A DNA stretch of 17,236 nucleotides from Filomicrobium sp. (GTDB lineage: Bacteria > Pseudomonadota > Alphaproteobacteria > Rhizobiales > Hyphomicrobiaceae), in contig JAJFHK010000403.1 in the NCBI GenBank assembly GCA_021775655.1, forward strand, positions 1 to 17,236, written 5' to 3'. Below, piece by piece: positions 1 through 8,537 of the stretch. A program made the translations under genes and the position numbers. The stretch's first letter is position 1. Each line of letters begins with the position of its first letter. The notes below the pieces were generated by a model. It had not been told where the DNA came from and made no database searches. It saw only the letters and a list, made by a program, of their open reading frames with translations.

Positions 1-1065
1 AAAGGCGCTAGCTTCCTTGAAGCCTGCCTTGTCGTTGAGGAAATCGCGAAAGCGTGCACGCTGACAGCGCGAATTGTCGTCGAAGCCAACATGGGTGCCA
101 TCAGTGCCGTGATGGCATTTGGCACACACGAACAGAAACGCCAGTGTGCTGAGCTCGTATTGGCAGGCGACAAACCGGCGATTTGCATCAGTGAACCTGG
201 AGCGGGCAGTGCGGCCAACGAGATGGCGACGACCGCGCAGCGGGCTGGTGATCGTTATCTACTAAATGGAACGAAGCATTGGATTACCGGTGGAGGAATT
301 TCACGGGTTCATCTGGTTTTCGCACGTGTCCTTTCTGCGTCCGGGCGCGAAGAGGGTATTGGCGGGTTCCTGGTAATTGCCGATCCATCTCGCGATGCAT
401 ATCCTGAAGGCTTCTCGGTCATCCGTCGAGAGCGCACCATGGGGTTGTGCGGGATGCCAGAGTGCGAATTGAAATTCGAAAACGTCGAGGTGCCTGCTGA
501 GATGGCGCTTGCGCCGCCGTCGGGGTTCAAGCGTGGCTTTTCCGATCTCATGAGTGCCTACAACAGCCAGCGGGTCGGAGCTGGTACGATCGCTATGGGG
601 GTTGCTGCGGGGGCGGTGGATCATGCAAAGCGCTATCTTTTGAAACGCGAGCAATTCGGACGGCCGCTCGCTGAGTTCCAGGGGCTGCAATGGATGCTGG
701 CCGACATGGACACAGGTGTTCATGCATCTCGTTTGCTGTTACAGGAAGCGGCTCGCTCAGCCGAAACGAGTGGGACCGGATTTCCTGACAAGATGATGGC
801 TGCGCGAGCAAAGGTATTTGCATCAGAGACGGCCATAAAAGTTGTCAACGATGCCTTGCAGATCTTCGGTGCGCGCGGTTACGGTGATCAGGAGCCGATT
901 GAGCGTATGGCGCGCGATGTGCGTATGTTCACAATCGGCGGTGGCACCGCCCAGGTCTTGCGCAATCAAATTGCAGGGTCACTTCTCGGCAGGAAGACGC
1001 CGCAAACGCGGGAAGGTTATTCGCAGCTTGCCGCAATGGAGTCCCACCGCATGGCCGCTGAATAG
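1..1065 (+). CDS. Probable 3-sulfinopropanoyl-CoA desulfinase (acyl-CoA dehydrogenase fold), 5' end missing
   Basis: The frame is open from base 1, so the N-terminus lies outside the window; 354 codons remain. It has the acyl-CoA dehydrogenase fold: the FAD-site region EPGAGSAAN, the WITGGG strand, the helix with REQFGRPLAEFQ, and the C-terminal GARGYG and GGGTAQ loops. A true dehydrogenase needs a Glu either in the last loop (usually Y-E-G-T) or in the helix ending L-E-R. Here these are Gly (codon at 940-942, in IGGGT) and Gln (codon at 568-570, in NSQR). The 3-sulfinopropanoyl-CoA desulfinase of Advenella mimigardefordensis has Gln246 and Gly366 at these positions and a substrate-site Arg84. 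An Arg lies at codon 70-72, and the spacings (166 and 124 residues against 162 and 120) fit. The predicted reaction is 3-sulfinopropanoyl-CoA to propanoyl-CoA plus sulfite in the cytosol. The family is certain; the desulfinase assignment is well supported but inferred from alignment by eye. Confidence 0.82.
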   Translation, partial: KGASFLEACLVVEEIAKACTLTARIVVEANMGAISAVMAFGTHEQKRQCAELVLAGDKPAICISEPGAGSAANEMATTAQRAGDRYLLNGTKHWITGGGISRVHLVFARVLSASGREEGIGGFLVIADPSRDAYPEGFSVIRRERTMGLCGMPECELKFENVEVPAEMALAPPSGFKRGFSDLMSAYNSQRVGAGTIAMGVAAGAVDHAKRYLLKREQFGRPLAEFQGLQWMLADMDTGVHASRLLLQEAARSAETSGTGFPDKMMAARAKVFASETAIKVVNDALQIFGARGYGDQEPIERMARDVRMFTIGGGTAQVLRNQIAGSLLGRKTPQTREGYSQLAAMESHRMAAE

Positions 1066-1097
1066 ATGCCGTTTAGTCCGTACTGCCGATCCCTATC

Positions 1098-2489
1098 ATG
1101 GATAGGACTTTGACTTACAGCTTGATCGGCATCGTTCTGCTTGGCGTGACGATCCTTGAGCTGCTTTCGGCATGGGGCGGGGGGACCACTTACCAGAGCC
1201 TTGCCGGTTTCGGTGTGATCCTTTTTGGCGTCGTTTCGACGCCTGTGATCAGCTGGTCTCGAGTCGTATTCGTGGCCATCGGCCTGATGCTGTTCGTTGC
1301 AGCACTTGTAACCCGCTCAGACTGGCAAGCAATCACGCAAGCAGCGCTGAACAGCGCAGCATTTATCGCTGCGTTTTTTACCGCGCTAACATTCTTGCGA
1401 AGCGCGTCGGCGTCATCGCCATCGATTGATGAGTGCGGCCGATACCTCGCCGAACAGCCACCTGGGCGTCGTTACGCTGCACTCACGATTGGGGGGCATT
1501 TGTTTGCGCTAGTATTGAACTACGGTGCCATTTCACTGTTGGGGGGGCTTGCAGAGGCGAGCGCTCGCCGCGAGCCCAACGAGGAAATAAGGAGCCACCG
1601 AATTCGCCGTATGCTCCTGGCAATCCAACGTGGTTTCGTTTCCATGTTGCCTTGGTCGCCACTGACTTTTTCCGTTGCCATTTCAACCTCACTTGTACCG
1701 GGTGCGAACTGGATCGATGCGGCCGCGTACTGCGTGGCTAGCGGTGTGATTCTAGCCGGTGTTGGTTGGGGAATGGATACGTTGTTCAAGCCTCGCCTAT
1801 CGGTTCCTGCTCCAATTCGAGGAAAAATTGAAGGTTCATCGGCCAGCTTGCTGCCGCTGGTTTCGCTTTTACTTCTTCTTGTGGTGACAGTTGGCGGGGT
1901 CCATGTCTTGTCAGGCGTGCGTGCGGTTGACGTTGTCATGGTCGTGGTGCCTTTGATCTCGGCAGCTTGGATCGCGATGCAAAACCGTCGGGATAGGCCA
2001 ATATTCAATGCGTATTTGCGAGCGCGACAGTATATAATTCGCGATCTGTCTGGTTACCGGGAAGAGATCGTTTTGCTGGCGATGGCTGGGTTCATCGGCA
2101 CGCTGGGTTCCAAGCTCTTAAGTCCGCTTGTCACAACGTCCGGAACCGATCTGTCGATGTTTCCTGGCTGGATGGTGCTCGTTTCACTCGTCTGGCTGAT
2201 TCCAATCGCAGGCCAAATCGGTATGAATCCCATCTTGTCGGTTTCGCTGATTGCACCGCTTCTGCCGGAAGCATCGGCAATCGGGGTTACACCGGCAGCG
2301 ATAACGACTGCACTGACCGCGGGTTGGGCACTTAGTGGTGCCAGTTCACCTTTCACGGCTACAACGTTGCTCGTTGGGCATATTGCCCGTCTCAGCGCCT
2401 GGCACGTAGGACTGAAATGGAACGGGGCTTATACAGTCGTATGCGCTCTTGCCTTGTCAGCGTGGGTCGCCCTTGTTGCATCGCTCTAG
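1098..2489 (+). CDS. Multi-pass inner-membrane permease, resembles ion-transporter (IT) superfamily carriers
   Basis: A 463-residue, strongly hydrophobic protein with about 12-13 candidate membrane segments. Two similar-looking halves can be seen. The first has a re-entrant-like stretch around SMLPWSPLTFSVAIS (about residues 180-195). The second has QIGMNPILSVSLIAPLLPE (about 372-390), followed by SGASSPFTATTLL (about 415-427). Proline/glycine/asparagine-rich loops repeated in two halves are typical of IT-superfamily carriers (CitM, ArsB, DctM and relatives), but I do not recognise the exact family. It starts 32 bases after the desulfinase-like gene on the same strand and no promoter is evident between them, so the two are probably co-transcribed. 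A role in uptake of an organosulfur acid or in export of the released sulfite would fit that context, but this is inference. The ATG at 1098 has no clear Shine-Dalgarno, so the start is uncertain. A run of seven G lies inside the gene at 1541-1547 and the frame is intact through it. Confidence 0.75.
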   Translation: MDRTLTYSLIGIVLLGVTILELLSAWGGGTTYQSLAGFGVILFGVVSTPVISWSRVVFVAIGLMLFVAALVTRSDWQAITQAALNSAAFIAAFFTALTFLRSASASSPSIDECGRYLAEQPPGRRYAALTIGGHLFALVLNYGAISLLGGLAEASARREPNEEIRSHRIRRMLLAIQRGFVSMLPWSPLTFSVAISTSLVPGANWIDAAAYCVASGVILAGVGWGMDTLFKPRLSVPAPIRGKIEGSSASLLPLVSLLLLLVVTVGGVHVLSGVRAVDVVMVVVPLISAAWIAMQNRRDRPIFNAYLRARQYIIRDLSGYREEIVLLAMAGFIGTLGSKLLSPLVTTSGTDLSMFPGWMVLVSLVWLIPIAGQIGMNPILSVSLIAPLLPEASAIGVTPAAITTALTAGWALSGASSPFTATTLLVGHIARLSAWHVGLKWNGAYTVVCALALSAWVALVASL

Positions 2490-2565
2490 CTAAGAACCAG
2501 GACCTTTGAAGGGGCAAGGTAACAAGCACCAGGATACTGCCGAGAGCAAGCTGGAAGAGCATGAG

Positions 2566-5500
2566 TTACTCGGCTGGTGTCGGAGTGGATTGTTCGGGGG
2601 CGGGATCTTGCTCGATTGATTTTCCGCTGACCCATTCACGCATGGATTGAAACACGACATACAACGACGGGATCAAGACGACGCCCAGGATCGTTGCGGC
2701 AAGCATCCCGCCAAACACCGTCATGCCGACAGACACCCTGCTTGCTGCTCCAGCACCCGAGGCGACCACAAGTGGGAATACGCCCAGGATGAATGACAGT
2801 GCGGTCATCATGACGGCGCGGAACCTCAAGGTTGCGGCCTTCTCTGCTGCGTCGAGAATCGTTTCTCCCTTCTCACGAAGTTCCTTGGAGAACTCGACGA
2901 TCAGGATCGCGTTTTTGGCCGCAAGGCCAATCAGAAGGACGAGGCCGACTTGCGCGTAAACGTTGAGCGGAATGCCAGTCATCTTCAATGTCGCAACTGC
3001 ACCAAATACCGCGAACACGACGGATAGCATGACAGGCAGGGGGATCGTCCAGCTTTCGTATTGGGCGACAAGGAACAGATAGGCGAACAAGATGGATAGA
3101 AATAGGACGAAGGATCCCGCTTCTGCGGATTTAATCTCTTCCAGAGACATGCCGGTCCACTCGGTGGTAAAGCCGGCAGGTAAGGTCGCTGCCGCCGTCT
3201 CATTCATGACGGCGATCGCTGTTCCGGAGCTATTGCCTTCACTGGGCTGTCCATTTACGGACGCGGATCGGAACATGTTGTAGCGCGAGATGCTTTCTGG
3301 ACCGAGGACCGGTTTCAGTCTCACAAGTGCACGCAAGGGAACCATCTCGCCATTTGTGCTGCGTACATAGAGTTTTTCGACGTCCTCAGGAGAAGCACGA
3401 CGCTCCGCTTCGGCTTGCACGTAAACTCGATAAACGCGACCGAATTTATTGAAATCATTGACGTAGTAAGATCCGAAGTTGGCATTGAGGACCGTGAAGA
3501 TATCGGAGATCGCGACGCTCTTGGACTTGGCGAGGTCGCGGTTTACGTCAATTGAGAACTGAGGTGAATTCGCGCGGAATGTCGAGAAGACGCGACTGAG
3601 TTCCGTGCGGCTATTGGCTGCAACGATCAATCCGCCGAGGGCTGATTGCAATTCCTGGGGCGAACGGCCTTCGGTGTCCTGAAGCACCATCTCGAAGCCG
3701 CCAGTGGTCCCCAGACCGGGGATCGGTGGCGGATTGAAGGGTATGATTGTTGCCGAGGGCATTGCGATGAGTTGTGGGGCGACTTTGGTTAGAATGCCGC
3801 GAAGTGAGAGCTCTCGTGTCGGGCGCTCGGACCATGGTTCCAGGACCGCAATAACAAGGGCCCCGTTCGAGACGACTGCGCCTTGTAATATTGAGTAGCC
3901 GCCGACCGACATGACGTTCGCAACGCCCGGCGCGCTGGAAATGATCTGTTCGACTTCAGAGAGAACGGCTGACGTTCGCGATAGCGCGGCTCCGTCGGGT
4001 AAGCGAATATCGACAAAGAATGCGCCGCGGTCTTCTGGTGGCACAAAACCGGTTGGAGTGCTGGTGAAGAGCCAGCCGGTTGCAGCAGCAGCGGCGAGAA
4101 GAAAAATCAGGCACAATAGGGACAAACGAATGAGCCGGCGCACCAATCCGGAATAAGCCTGCCGAGTTGAATTGATTGCGCTCTCAAACCAGTAGAGAGG
4201 CCCGCTCGTCGATTGTTTCGGAGGCCGCAAGATGCTCGCGCACAGTGCGGGGCTGAGGGTCAAGGCATTTATCGAGGACAAAACGACGGCGAATGAGATT
4301 GTTGCTGCGAACTGTTGGAACAATCGACCAGTCAAGCCCGGCGTGAATGCCACGGGGACGAAAACCGCCAGCAGCACGAGTGTCGTTGCGATCACTGGCG
4401 CGGTGACTTCTTCCATAGCCACTCGCGTTGCCTGACGTGCGGGCAATCCATTGGACATATGGCGCTGAACGTTTTCGACAACGACAATCGCGTCATCGAC
4501 AACAACACCGATCGCCAGGATGAGACCGAATAGGGAAACGGTGTTGATGGTGAAGCCCATCATCAGCAGTGCTGCGAATGTGCCGATCAGGGATACCGGT
4601 ATCGCGATTGCCGGGATCAGCGTCGAACGCCAGTCCTGCAAGAATATGTAAACAACAAGCACTACGAGGGCGAGAGCCTGAACGAGGGTGATCAGGACTT
4701 CCCGCATGGAGGTTTCGACATAAACTGTCGTGTCGTAGGTGACCTTTGCTACCATGTCCTCGGGGAAGCGTTCCGATAGTCGTGCTAGTTCCGCCTTGAT
4801 CGCCTTTGCGACGTTGAGAGCATTGGCATCCGGCAACTGGTAGACGGCAAGAAGCGCTGCGGGTTTGGCATTTAGCTGCCCAAACCAGCCGTAGGTTTCT
4901 GCGCCCAATTCAACTCTGGCAACGTCGCTCAAGCGGACGACGGAGCCATCGGTTTTGGCGAGTAGGATAATGTTTTTGAATTGCTCGACATCATCAAGGC
5001 GACCTTGCGCCCGAAGTGTGTATTGGAATTGCTGGCCGGCGGGTGCGGGTTGAGCGCCAATGCTTCCTGGCGAAACCTGGATGTTCTGCTCGCGTATTGC
5101 GGAGATGATATCGGTTGCTACGAGCCCCAGGGTTGTCAGGCGATCAGGTCGGAGCCATATCCGCATGCCGTAATCGCGGCCGCCTAGAATATCAACATTG
5201 GCCACGCCTGGAACACGGGCCAGACTGTCGCGAATATTGATCGCTGTGTAGTTACTCAAGAACAGATTGTCGTATGTCCCGTTCGGCGAATACACCGACG
5301 CAACCAACAGCATGCTGGTGGACTGTTTCTTCGTTCTAACGCCTTGGCGGTTGACCTCTTCGGGGAGTTTCGGCGTCGCCTGTGCAACCCGGTTCTGGAC
5401 ATTGACCTGAGCTGTGTCGCCGTCGGTACCAATCGCGAATGTGACGGTCAGATTATACGAGCCGTCATTAGCGCTCTTCGAAGACATGTAGGACATGCCT

Positions 5501-5721
5501 TCGACGCCATTGACTTCCGATTCGATGACTGCGGCAACTGTCCGTTCAACAACCTCGGCGTTGGCGCCTGGGTATTTGGCGGAAACCTGTACCTGGGGCG
5601 GAGTAAGTTCAGGAAACTCCGCGACGGGTAGTGCTGCAATCGCCAGCAGGCCAGCAAGCGTTGTGACAATTGCTATGACGAACGCAAATTTGGGTCGATC
5701 GATGAAAAATGCGCTGATCAT
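2566..5721 (-). CDS. RND multidrug efflux pump, inner-membrane permease subunit (HAE1 family, AcrB/MexF-like)
   Basis: At 1051 residues it has the normal length for an AcrB/MexF-type pump. It begins with the classic N-terminus (FFIDRP, then the first membrane helix and [12 protein letters not shown]). The first periplasmic porter region contains YPGAN and QNRVAQA. The proton-relay residues are intact: the Asp pair of transmembrane helix 4 in [12 protein letters not shown] (Asp409, Asp410) and the helix 10 Lys in [16 protein letters not shown] (Lys936). The second porter region includes [17 protein letters not shown]. The family exchanges periplasmic protons for export of lipophilic compounds as a homotrimer bound to a periplasmic adaptor. 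The start ATG overlaps the stop of the adaptor gene upstream (ATGA, 5718-5721), so the two are translationally coupled. Substrates cannot be read from the sequence. The protein ends with a short acidic, proline-rich tail. No outer-membrane channel gene adjoins it, so a TolC-like protein encoded elsewhere is presumably used. Confidence 0.96.
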   Translation of the reverse strand: MISAFFIDRPKFAFVIAIVTTLAGLLAIAALPVAEFPELTPPQVQVSAKYPGANAEVVERTVAAVIESEVNGVEGMSYMSSKSANDGSYNLTVTFAIGTDGDTAQVNVQNRVAQATPKLPEEVNRQGVRTKKQSTSMLLVASVYSPNGTYDNLFLSNYTAINIRDSLARVPGVANVDILGGRDYGMRIWLRPDRLTTLGLVATDIISAIREQNIQVSPGSIGAQPAPAGQQFQYTLRAQGRLDDVEQFKNIILLAKTDGSVVRLSDVARVELGAETYGWFGQLNAKPAALLAVYQLPDANALNVAKAIKAELARLSERFPEDMVAKVTYDTTVYVETSMREVLITLVQALALVVLVVYIFLQDWRSTLIPAIAIPVSLIGTFAALLMMGFTINTVSLFGLILAIGVVVDDAIVVVENVQRHMSNGLPARQATRVAMEEVTAPVIATTLVLLAVFVPVAFTPGLTGRLFQQFAATISFAVVLSSINALTLSPALCASILRPPKQSTSGPLYWFESAINSTRQAYSGLVRRLIRLSLLCLIFLLAAAAATGWLFTSTPTGFVPPEDRGAFFVDIRLPDGAALSRTSAVLSEVEQIISSAPGVANVMSVGGYSILQGAVVSNGALVIAVLEPWSERPTRELSLRGILTKVAPQLIAMPSATIIPFNPPPIPGLGTTGGFEMVLQDTEGRSPQELQSALGGLIVAANSRTELSRVFSTFRANSPQFSIDVNRDLAKSKSVAISDIFTVLNANFGSYYVNDFNKFGRVYRVYVQAEAERRASPEDVEKLYVRSTNGEMVPLRALVRLKPVLGPESISRYNMFRSASVNGQPSEGNSSGTAIAVMNETAAATLPAGFTTEWTGMSLEEIKSAEAGSFVLFLSILFAYLFLVAQYESWTIPLPVMLSVVFAVFGAVATLKMTGIPLNVYAQVGLVLLIGLAAKNAILIVEFSKELREKGETILDAAEKAATLRFRAVMMTALSFILGVFPLVVASGAGAASRVSVGMTVFGGMLAATILGVVLIPSLYVVFQSMREWVSGKSIEQDPAPEQSTPTPAE

Positions 5722-6875
5722 GGACGTGGTCCTTCAGGCGCTTTTGCGGCGGTCGGCTTCGGGGTCTTGGCTGGGACCGCAGTTACCTTGGCGCCCGGAC
5801 GAACTTTCTGGATGCCCTCGACGATGATCGTCTCACCGGCATCCAAGCCTTCGGCGACGACAATTTCAGTTCCCACACGCTGGCCGGTCTTGATCGGACG
5901 AGCTTCGACCCGGTCCTGGGCGTCGACGACCAGGACAAACGGTCCGGTTTGGTTCGACTGCACGGATGCCTGGGGAATAACAATGTGGTTTTCAGGTTCC
6001 TGGCTCGTCAGAACGACATTTACAAATTGGCCTGGCAGGATAAGGCCATCGGGATTGGGGAAGCTGACACGGATACTGATTGTGCCGGTCGCTGCATCGA
6101 CTTCGTTGTCGATCAGATCAAACTTGCCCAGGTGCTCATAGAGTGCGTCGTTGGCGAGCCGGATACGCGGGGTCAGCTTTGGCATATCATGTCGTTTGTG
6201 TGTCTGTGAGTAGTTGAGATACTCCCGCTCGCCGATTGAGAAGATGACATTGACAGGATCGAGTTGCACGATGGTTGCCAGAACGCCCGATTCAGGTGAG
6301 ATGAGATTGCCGACATCGGCCTGGGCGCGACCGGTACGTCCAGCAATGGGCGACTTTATCATTGTGTAGCCGAGATCGAGTTCGGCCTTTTTCAATGCTG
6401 CCTGGGCAGCGAAGAGTTCGGCTTTTGCGGTTGCGTCCTTTGCCTTCGCCTCATCGAATTTGGCGATGCTGGTAACGTCTTTCTGTAACAAAACCTCGTA
6501 CCGTTTCAGGCTGGCGGCAGCTTCCTCGACCGCTGCATCGGCACGGGCGACATTTGCTTTAGATGAATCTCGATTGGCTTCGAATTCGGCTGGATCGATG
6601 CGAAAGAGTAATGTATTGGCAACGACGTCTGCTCCTTCCTCGAAGGGACGCTTTAGCAGAACGCCTGTTACCCTGGCGCGAACCTCTACGCGCTGCGAGG
6701 CTTCGCTGCGGCCTACATAGTCAAGCACAGATGCAACTTCCTTGGCGGTTGCGGCTTGGGTGACAACGCTGGGAAGAGCTGCGGATTGTTGCTGGCCTTT
6801 TGGCGGACCGCCTTGATCGCAACCGAACAGGGTCACCGCGAGGCTGGCAACAAAAATGCGCATGTAGGTTTTCAT
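5718..6875 (-). CDS. RND efflux periplasmic adaptor subunit (membrane fusion lipoprotein)
   Basis: A 385-residue adaptor of the AcrA/MexA type. The N-terminus is a lipoprotein signal with lipobox LFGC, Cys19. Asp follows at +2, which in enterobacteria marks a lipoprotein for retention in the inner membrane; this fits an adaptor that must sit on the pump. Next come the beta-barrel/lipoyl half (around VRARVTGVL and RPFEEGADV), a helical hairpin of about 70 residues rich in Ala, Lys and Glu (about 95-165), the returning lipoyl half ([13 protein letters not shown]), and the beta-barrel and membrane-proximal domains with GQFVNVVL and the closing [12 protein letters not shown]. The chosen ATG has AAGG nine bases upstream; a second in-frame ATG four codons on has none. 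It is first in the operon and its stop overlaps the pump start. No regulator gene adjoins it, and the upstream gap of nearly 300 bases probably holds its promoter. Confidence 0.95.
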   Translation of the reverse strand: MKTYMRIFVASLAVTLFGCDQGGPPKGQQQSAALPSVVTQAATAKEVASVLDYVGRSEASQRVEVRARVTGVLLKRPFEEGADVVANTLLFRIDPAEFEANRDSSKANVARADAAVEEAAASLKRYEVLLQKDVTSIAKFDEAKAKDATAKAELFAAQAALKKAELDLGYTMIKSPIAGRTGRAQADVGNLISPESGVLATIVQLDPVNVIFSIGEREYLNYSQTHKRHDMPKLTPRIRLANDALYEHLGKFDLIDNEVDAATGTISIRVSFPNPDGLILPGQFVNVVLTSQEPENHIVIPQASVQSNQTGPFVLVVDAQDRVEARPIKTGQRVGTEIVVAEGLDAGETIIVEGIQKVRPGAKVTAVPAKTPKPTAAKAPEGPRP

Positions 6876-7171
6876 GGCTTAAGACCTTGGGTGTGGATCT
6901 GGCGACCAGGCTGAATGGCTTCGAGTTCTCTTGTGGGGCAGGCGCGCAGTTGGAAGCATCGACCAAAACTTCCGATTTGTTTTTCCGTTTAATACGGAGG
7001 GAAGAAATCTTATACTCAGGAGGTTCAAGGAATCCATATTCAAGGCTCAGTCCTACCAACTTTTTATACGCGATAGGGCTGGCGGCAAGTTGCGCTTCAG
7101 GATTTCCGAATTAGGTTAGCGTGGTCTAGACCGTTTAGAGATCGACCGTGTGTTCAGTGGCGAAAAGATGA
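6876..7171. other. Non-coding gap upstream of the efflux operon
   Basis: No convincing gene lies here; the short open frames lack ribosome sites and recognisable content. The gap precedes the adaptor gene and presumably carries its promoter, but I could not find a convincing -35/-10 pair on the minus strand (TATAAG at 7010-7015 is the best -10-like hexamer). It contains the perfect palindrome listed separately and a direct repeat of TTCAAGG at 7024-7030 and 7039-7045. No T-rich terminator hairpin was seen after the microprotein stop. Confidence 0.5.
7123..7149. promoter_or_regulatory. Palindrome GGTCTAGACC with adjoining GACCGT direct repeat: candidate operator
   Basis: GGTCTAGACC at 7123-7132 is a perfect 10-base palindrome. 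Its right half is part of GACCGT (7129-7134), which recurs at 7144-7149, fifteen bases on and so on nearly the same helix face. Palindromes built on TGGTC/GACC resemble operators of GntR-type regulators. It sits about 250 bases upstream of the efflux adaptor start and downstream of the microprotein. A chance 10-base palindrome is possible. Confidence 0.3.
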
Positions 7172-7282
7172 TTATTGATAGATTGCTTCGATCATCTGCC
7201 AACCGCCTTGGTTGATGACAATCAACCAGAACAAGGTGGCAACAGTAGCTCCGATGATGAACCATAGAAAGCGGCTATCCAT
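7172..7282 (-). CDS. Candidate 36-residue single-pass membrane microprotein
   Basis: An ATG-to-TAA frame of 36 codons. The residues form a textbook small membrane protein: a short polar/basic N-terminus (MDSR), a hydrophobic, Trp/Phe-rich segment at about residues 5-24 (FLWFIIGATVATLFWLIVI), and a short polar, amphipathic tail (NQGGWQMIEAIYQ). It begins 28 bases after the stop of the patatin-like lipoprotein gene on the same strand, so it is probably the last gene of that transcript. The ribosome site is weak: AAAGG eleven bases upstream, or AAAG five bases upstream. I do not recognise a family. Small single-helix proteins can accompany membrane complexes (AcrZ with AcrB is the known efflux example), and the next operon downstream encodes an efflux pump, but any link is speculation. 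The composition argues against chance more than the length does. Confidence 0.5.
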   Translation of the reverse strand: MDSRFLWFIIGATVATLFWLIVINQGGWQMIEAIYQ

Positions 7283-7310
7283 AGTGACTTTGACCTTTTA
7301 CTGAGCCGAC

Positions 7311-8537
7311 CTAGATTCCCGGCGGCTTTCCCTTCCATTGATAGCCGTTCTTGGCTGCTTCAAATCCTGCCTCATAAAGCTTTCTCATGTACGCCTTATC
7401 AAAGGGCTCGTTGCTTATTTCGTTGAACGTGTTTGGGATCGATGCAAGGCGATACTTGATATTGTTGTCCTTCGCTCGCAGGTAAAGTTTCAGCAAGTCT
7501 CCCTCGAGTTGTTGGCGTATCAGAGTGTCGATCGAACGGCCGGCTATTTCGAATGTGGTGCTTTTGACGACCTTGCGCGTAGGCGTGGTTTTTGCGTTGG
7601 CAATGATAAAGAGACTGCGTCTCCATCGCACCTTGTAGAGCCGGTCAACTTTGTCGAAGCGCAGGTGGAGTGGAAGCAGGAACGTGTTATCCGTCACGCC
7701 GCCGTCGACGTGCATCTCCTCGTAAAATTTCCCATCACTATCGGCGACCTTGATGTGGACGGGAGGGAACAGGCCAGGAAGCGCAGTAGATGCCAGCAAC
7801 AGACGACGGAACATCGCTAGAGAATCTGGTGTGCGCTTCTGTGCAATGCTTCCAAGATCCCAGATGACCGGGCGTGCCTGATCAGCATTTGTTGTTCCGA
7901 CGAGGAGCCGCCGTCCTTTTTCGTGTTCTTTGGCAACTTCCTCCACGAATGACTGGGTGATGTACTTTGCTATGAGGTTTTGCAGCGGGGTCGTATCGGA
8001 GACTGCGCTGCCGCCAAGCAGTCCTGCCAGCACCTGCTTGAGCACCAAATCATCGGTTGAATATTGGGTGTAGATTTCTTTTAGCTGCCGGTCATAACGG
8101 GGGCCTAAAAATGCAAACGGGGCGATTAACGCACCTGTGCTGACGCCGGATACGATTTCGAATTGCGGGCGCTTGCCTGATGCGGTCCAACCATTGAGGA
8201 AGCCGGCTCCGAAAGCCCCGTTTGAACCGCCACCTGATATGGCGAGGTAGCTAACCTTGCGGCGCTTGTCGGCGAGCACCTTCGGTCGCTTCTCCTGCAT
8301 TTGCTTCAACCGAGCCTTGGCGATGTAGTCGATGTTTGGGATTTCGGCATCTCCCCAGCCGCGAACTCGACCTATTCCTGCGACTTCGACGCTGTCTGCC
8401 AAGCCGATAGGTACCGCGTTGCGGATATCGGGTGCGCATGAGGAAAGGCAAAACACCGCGGCCACCATCAAGAGCAGGGTGCCCGCCCTGCGCATCATTG
8501 GTGTGAACTGATTGTGTGCTGACGGCAGAACTTTCAA
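7311..8537 (-). CDS. Patatin-like phospholipase family lipoprotein
   Basis: A 408-residue protein with all patatin active-site elements: the oxyanion-hole glycine motif SGGGSNGAFGAGF (about residues 101-113), the nucleophile elbow GVSTG with Ser133, and the catalytic-dyad Asp278 in VDGGVTDN. It is therefore expected to be an active Ser-Asp lipid acyl hydrolase. The N-terminus carries a lipobox (LSSC, Cys34) after a hydrophobic stretch, so it is predicted to be a lipoprotein facing the periplasm; Ala at +2 would allow sorting to the outer membrane by the E. coli rule. The start is a TTG with a strong AAGGGAG ribosome site five bases upstream. Two ATGs at codons 14-15 give a more usual 20-residue signal but have no ribosome site. 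The substrate and role (membrane phospholipid turnover or an outward-acting lipase) are not readable. It is followed 28 bases on by the microprotein candidate. Confidence 0.9.
   Translation of the reverse strand: MKVLPSAHNQFTPMMRRAGTLLLMVAAVFCLSSCAPDIRNAVPIGLADSVEVAGIGRVRGWGDAEIPNIDYIAKARLKQMQEKRPKVLADKRRKVSYLAISGGGSNGAFGAGFLNGWTASGKRPQFEIVSGVSTGALIAPFAFLGPRYDRQLKEIYTQYSTDDLVLKQVLAGLLGGSAVSDTTPLQNLIAKYITQSFVEEVAKEHEKGRRLLVGTTNADQARPVIWDLGSIAQKRTPDSLAMFRRLLLASTALPGLFPPVHIKVADSDGKFYEEMHVDGGVTDNTFLLPLHLRFDKVDRLYKVRWRRSLFIIANAKTTPTRKVVKSTTFEIAGRSIDTLIRQQLEGDLLKLYLRAKDNNIKYRLASIPNTFNEISNEPFDKAYMRKLYEAGFEAAKNGYQWKGKPPGI

Noticed and set aside
2490..2565. ACCTT...AAGGT inverted repeat (2502-2520) between the convergent permease and efflux genes as a terminator
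   Set aside because: Only five base pairs around a nine-base loop, with no T tract on either strand.
6721..7059. A 112-codon minus-strand frame overlapping the efflux adaptor start
   Set aside because: It overlaps the adaptor signal-peptide region out of frame and shows no recognisable features.
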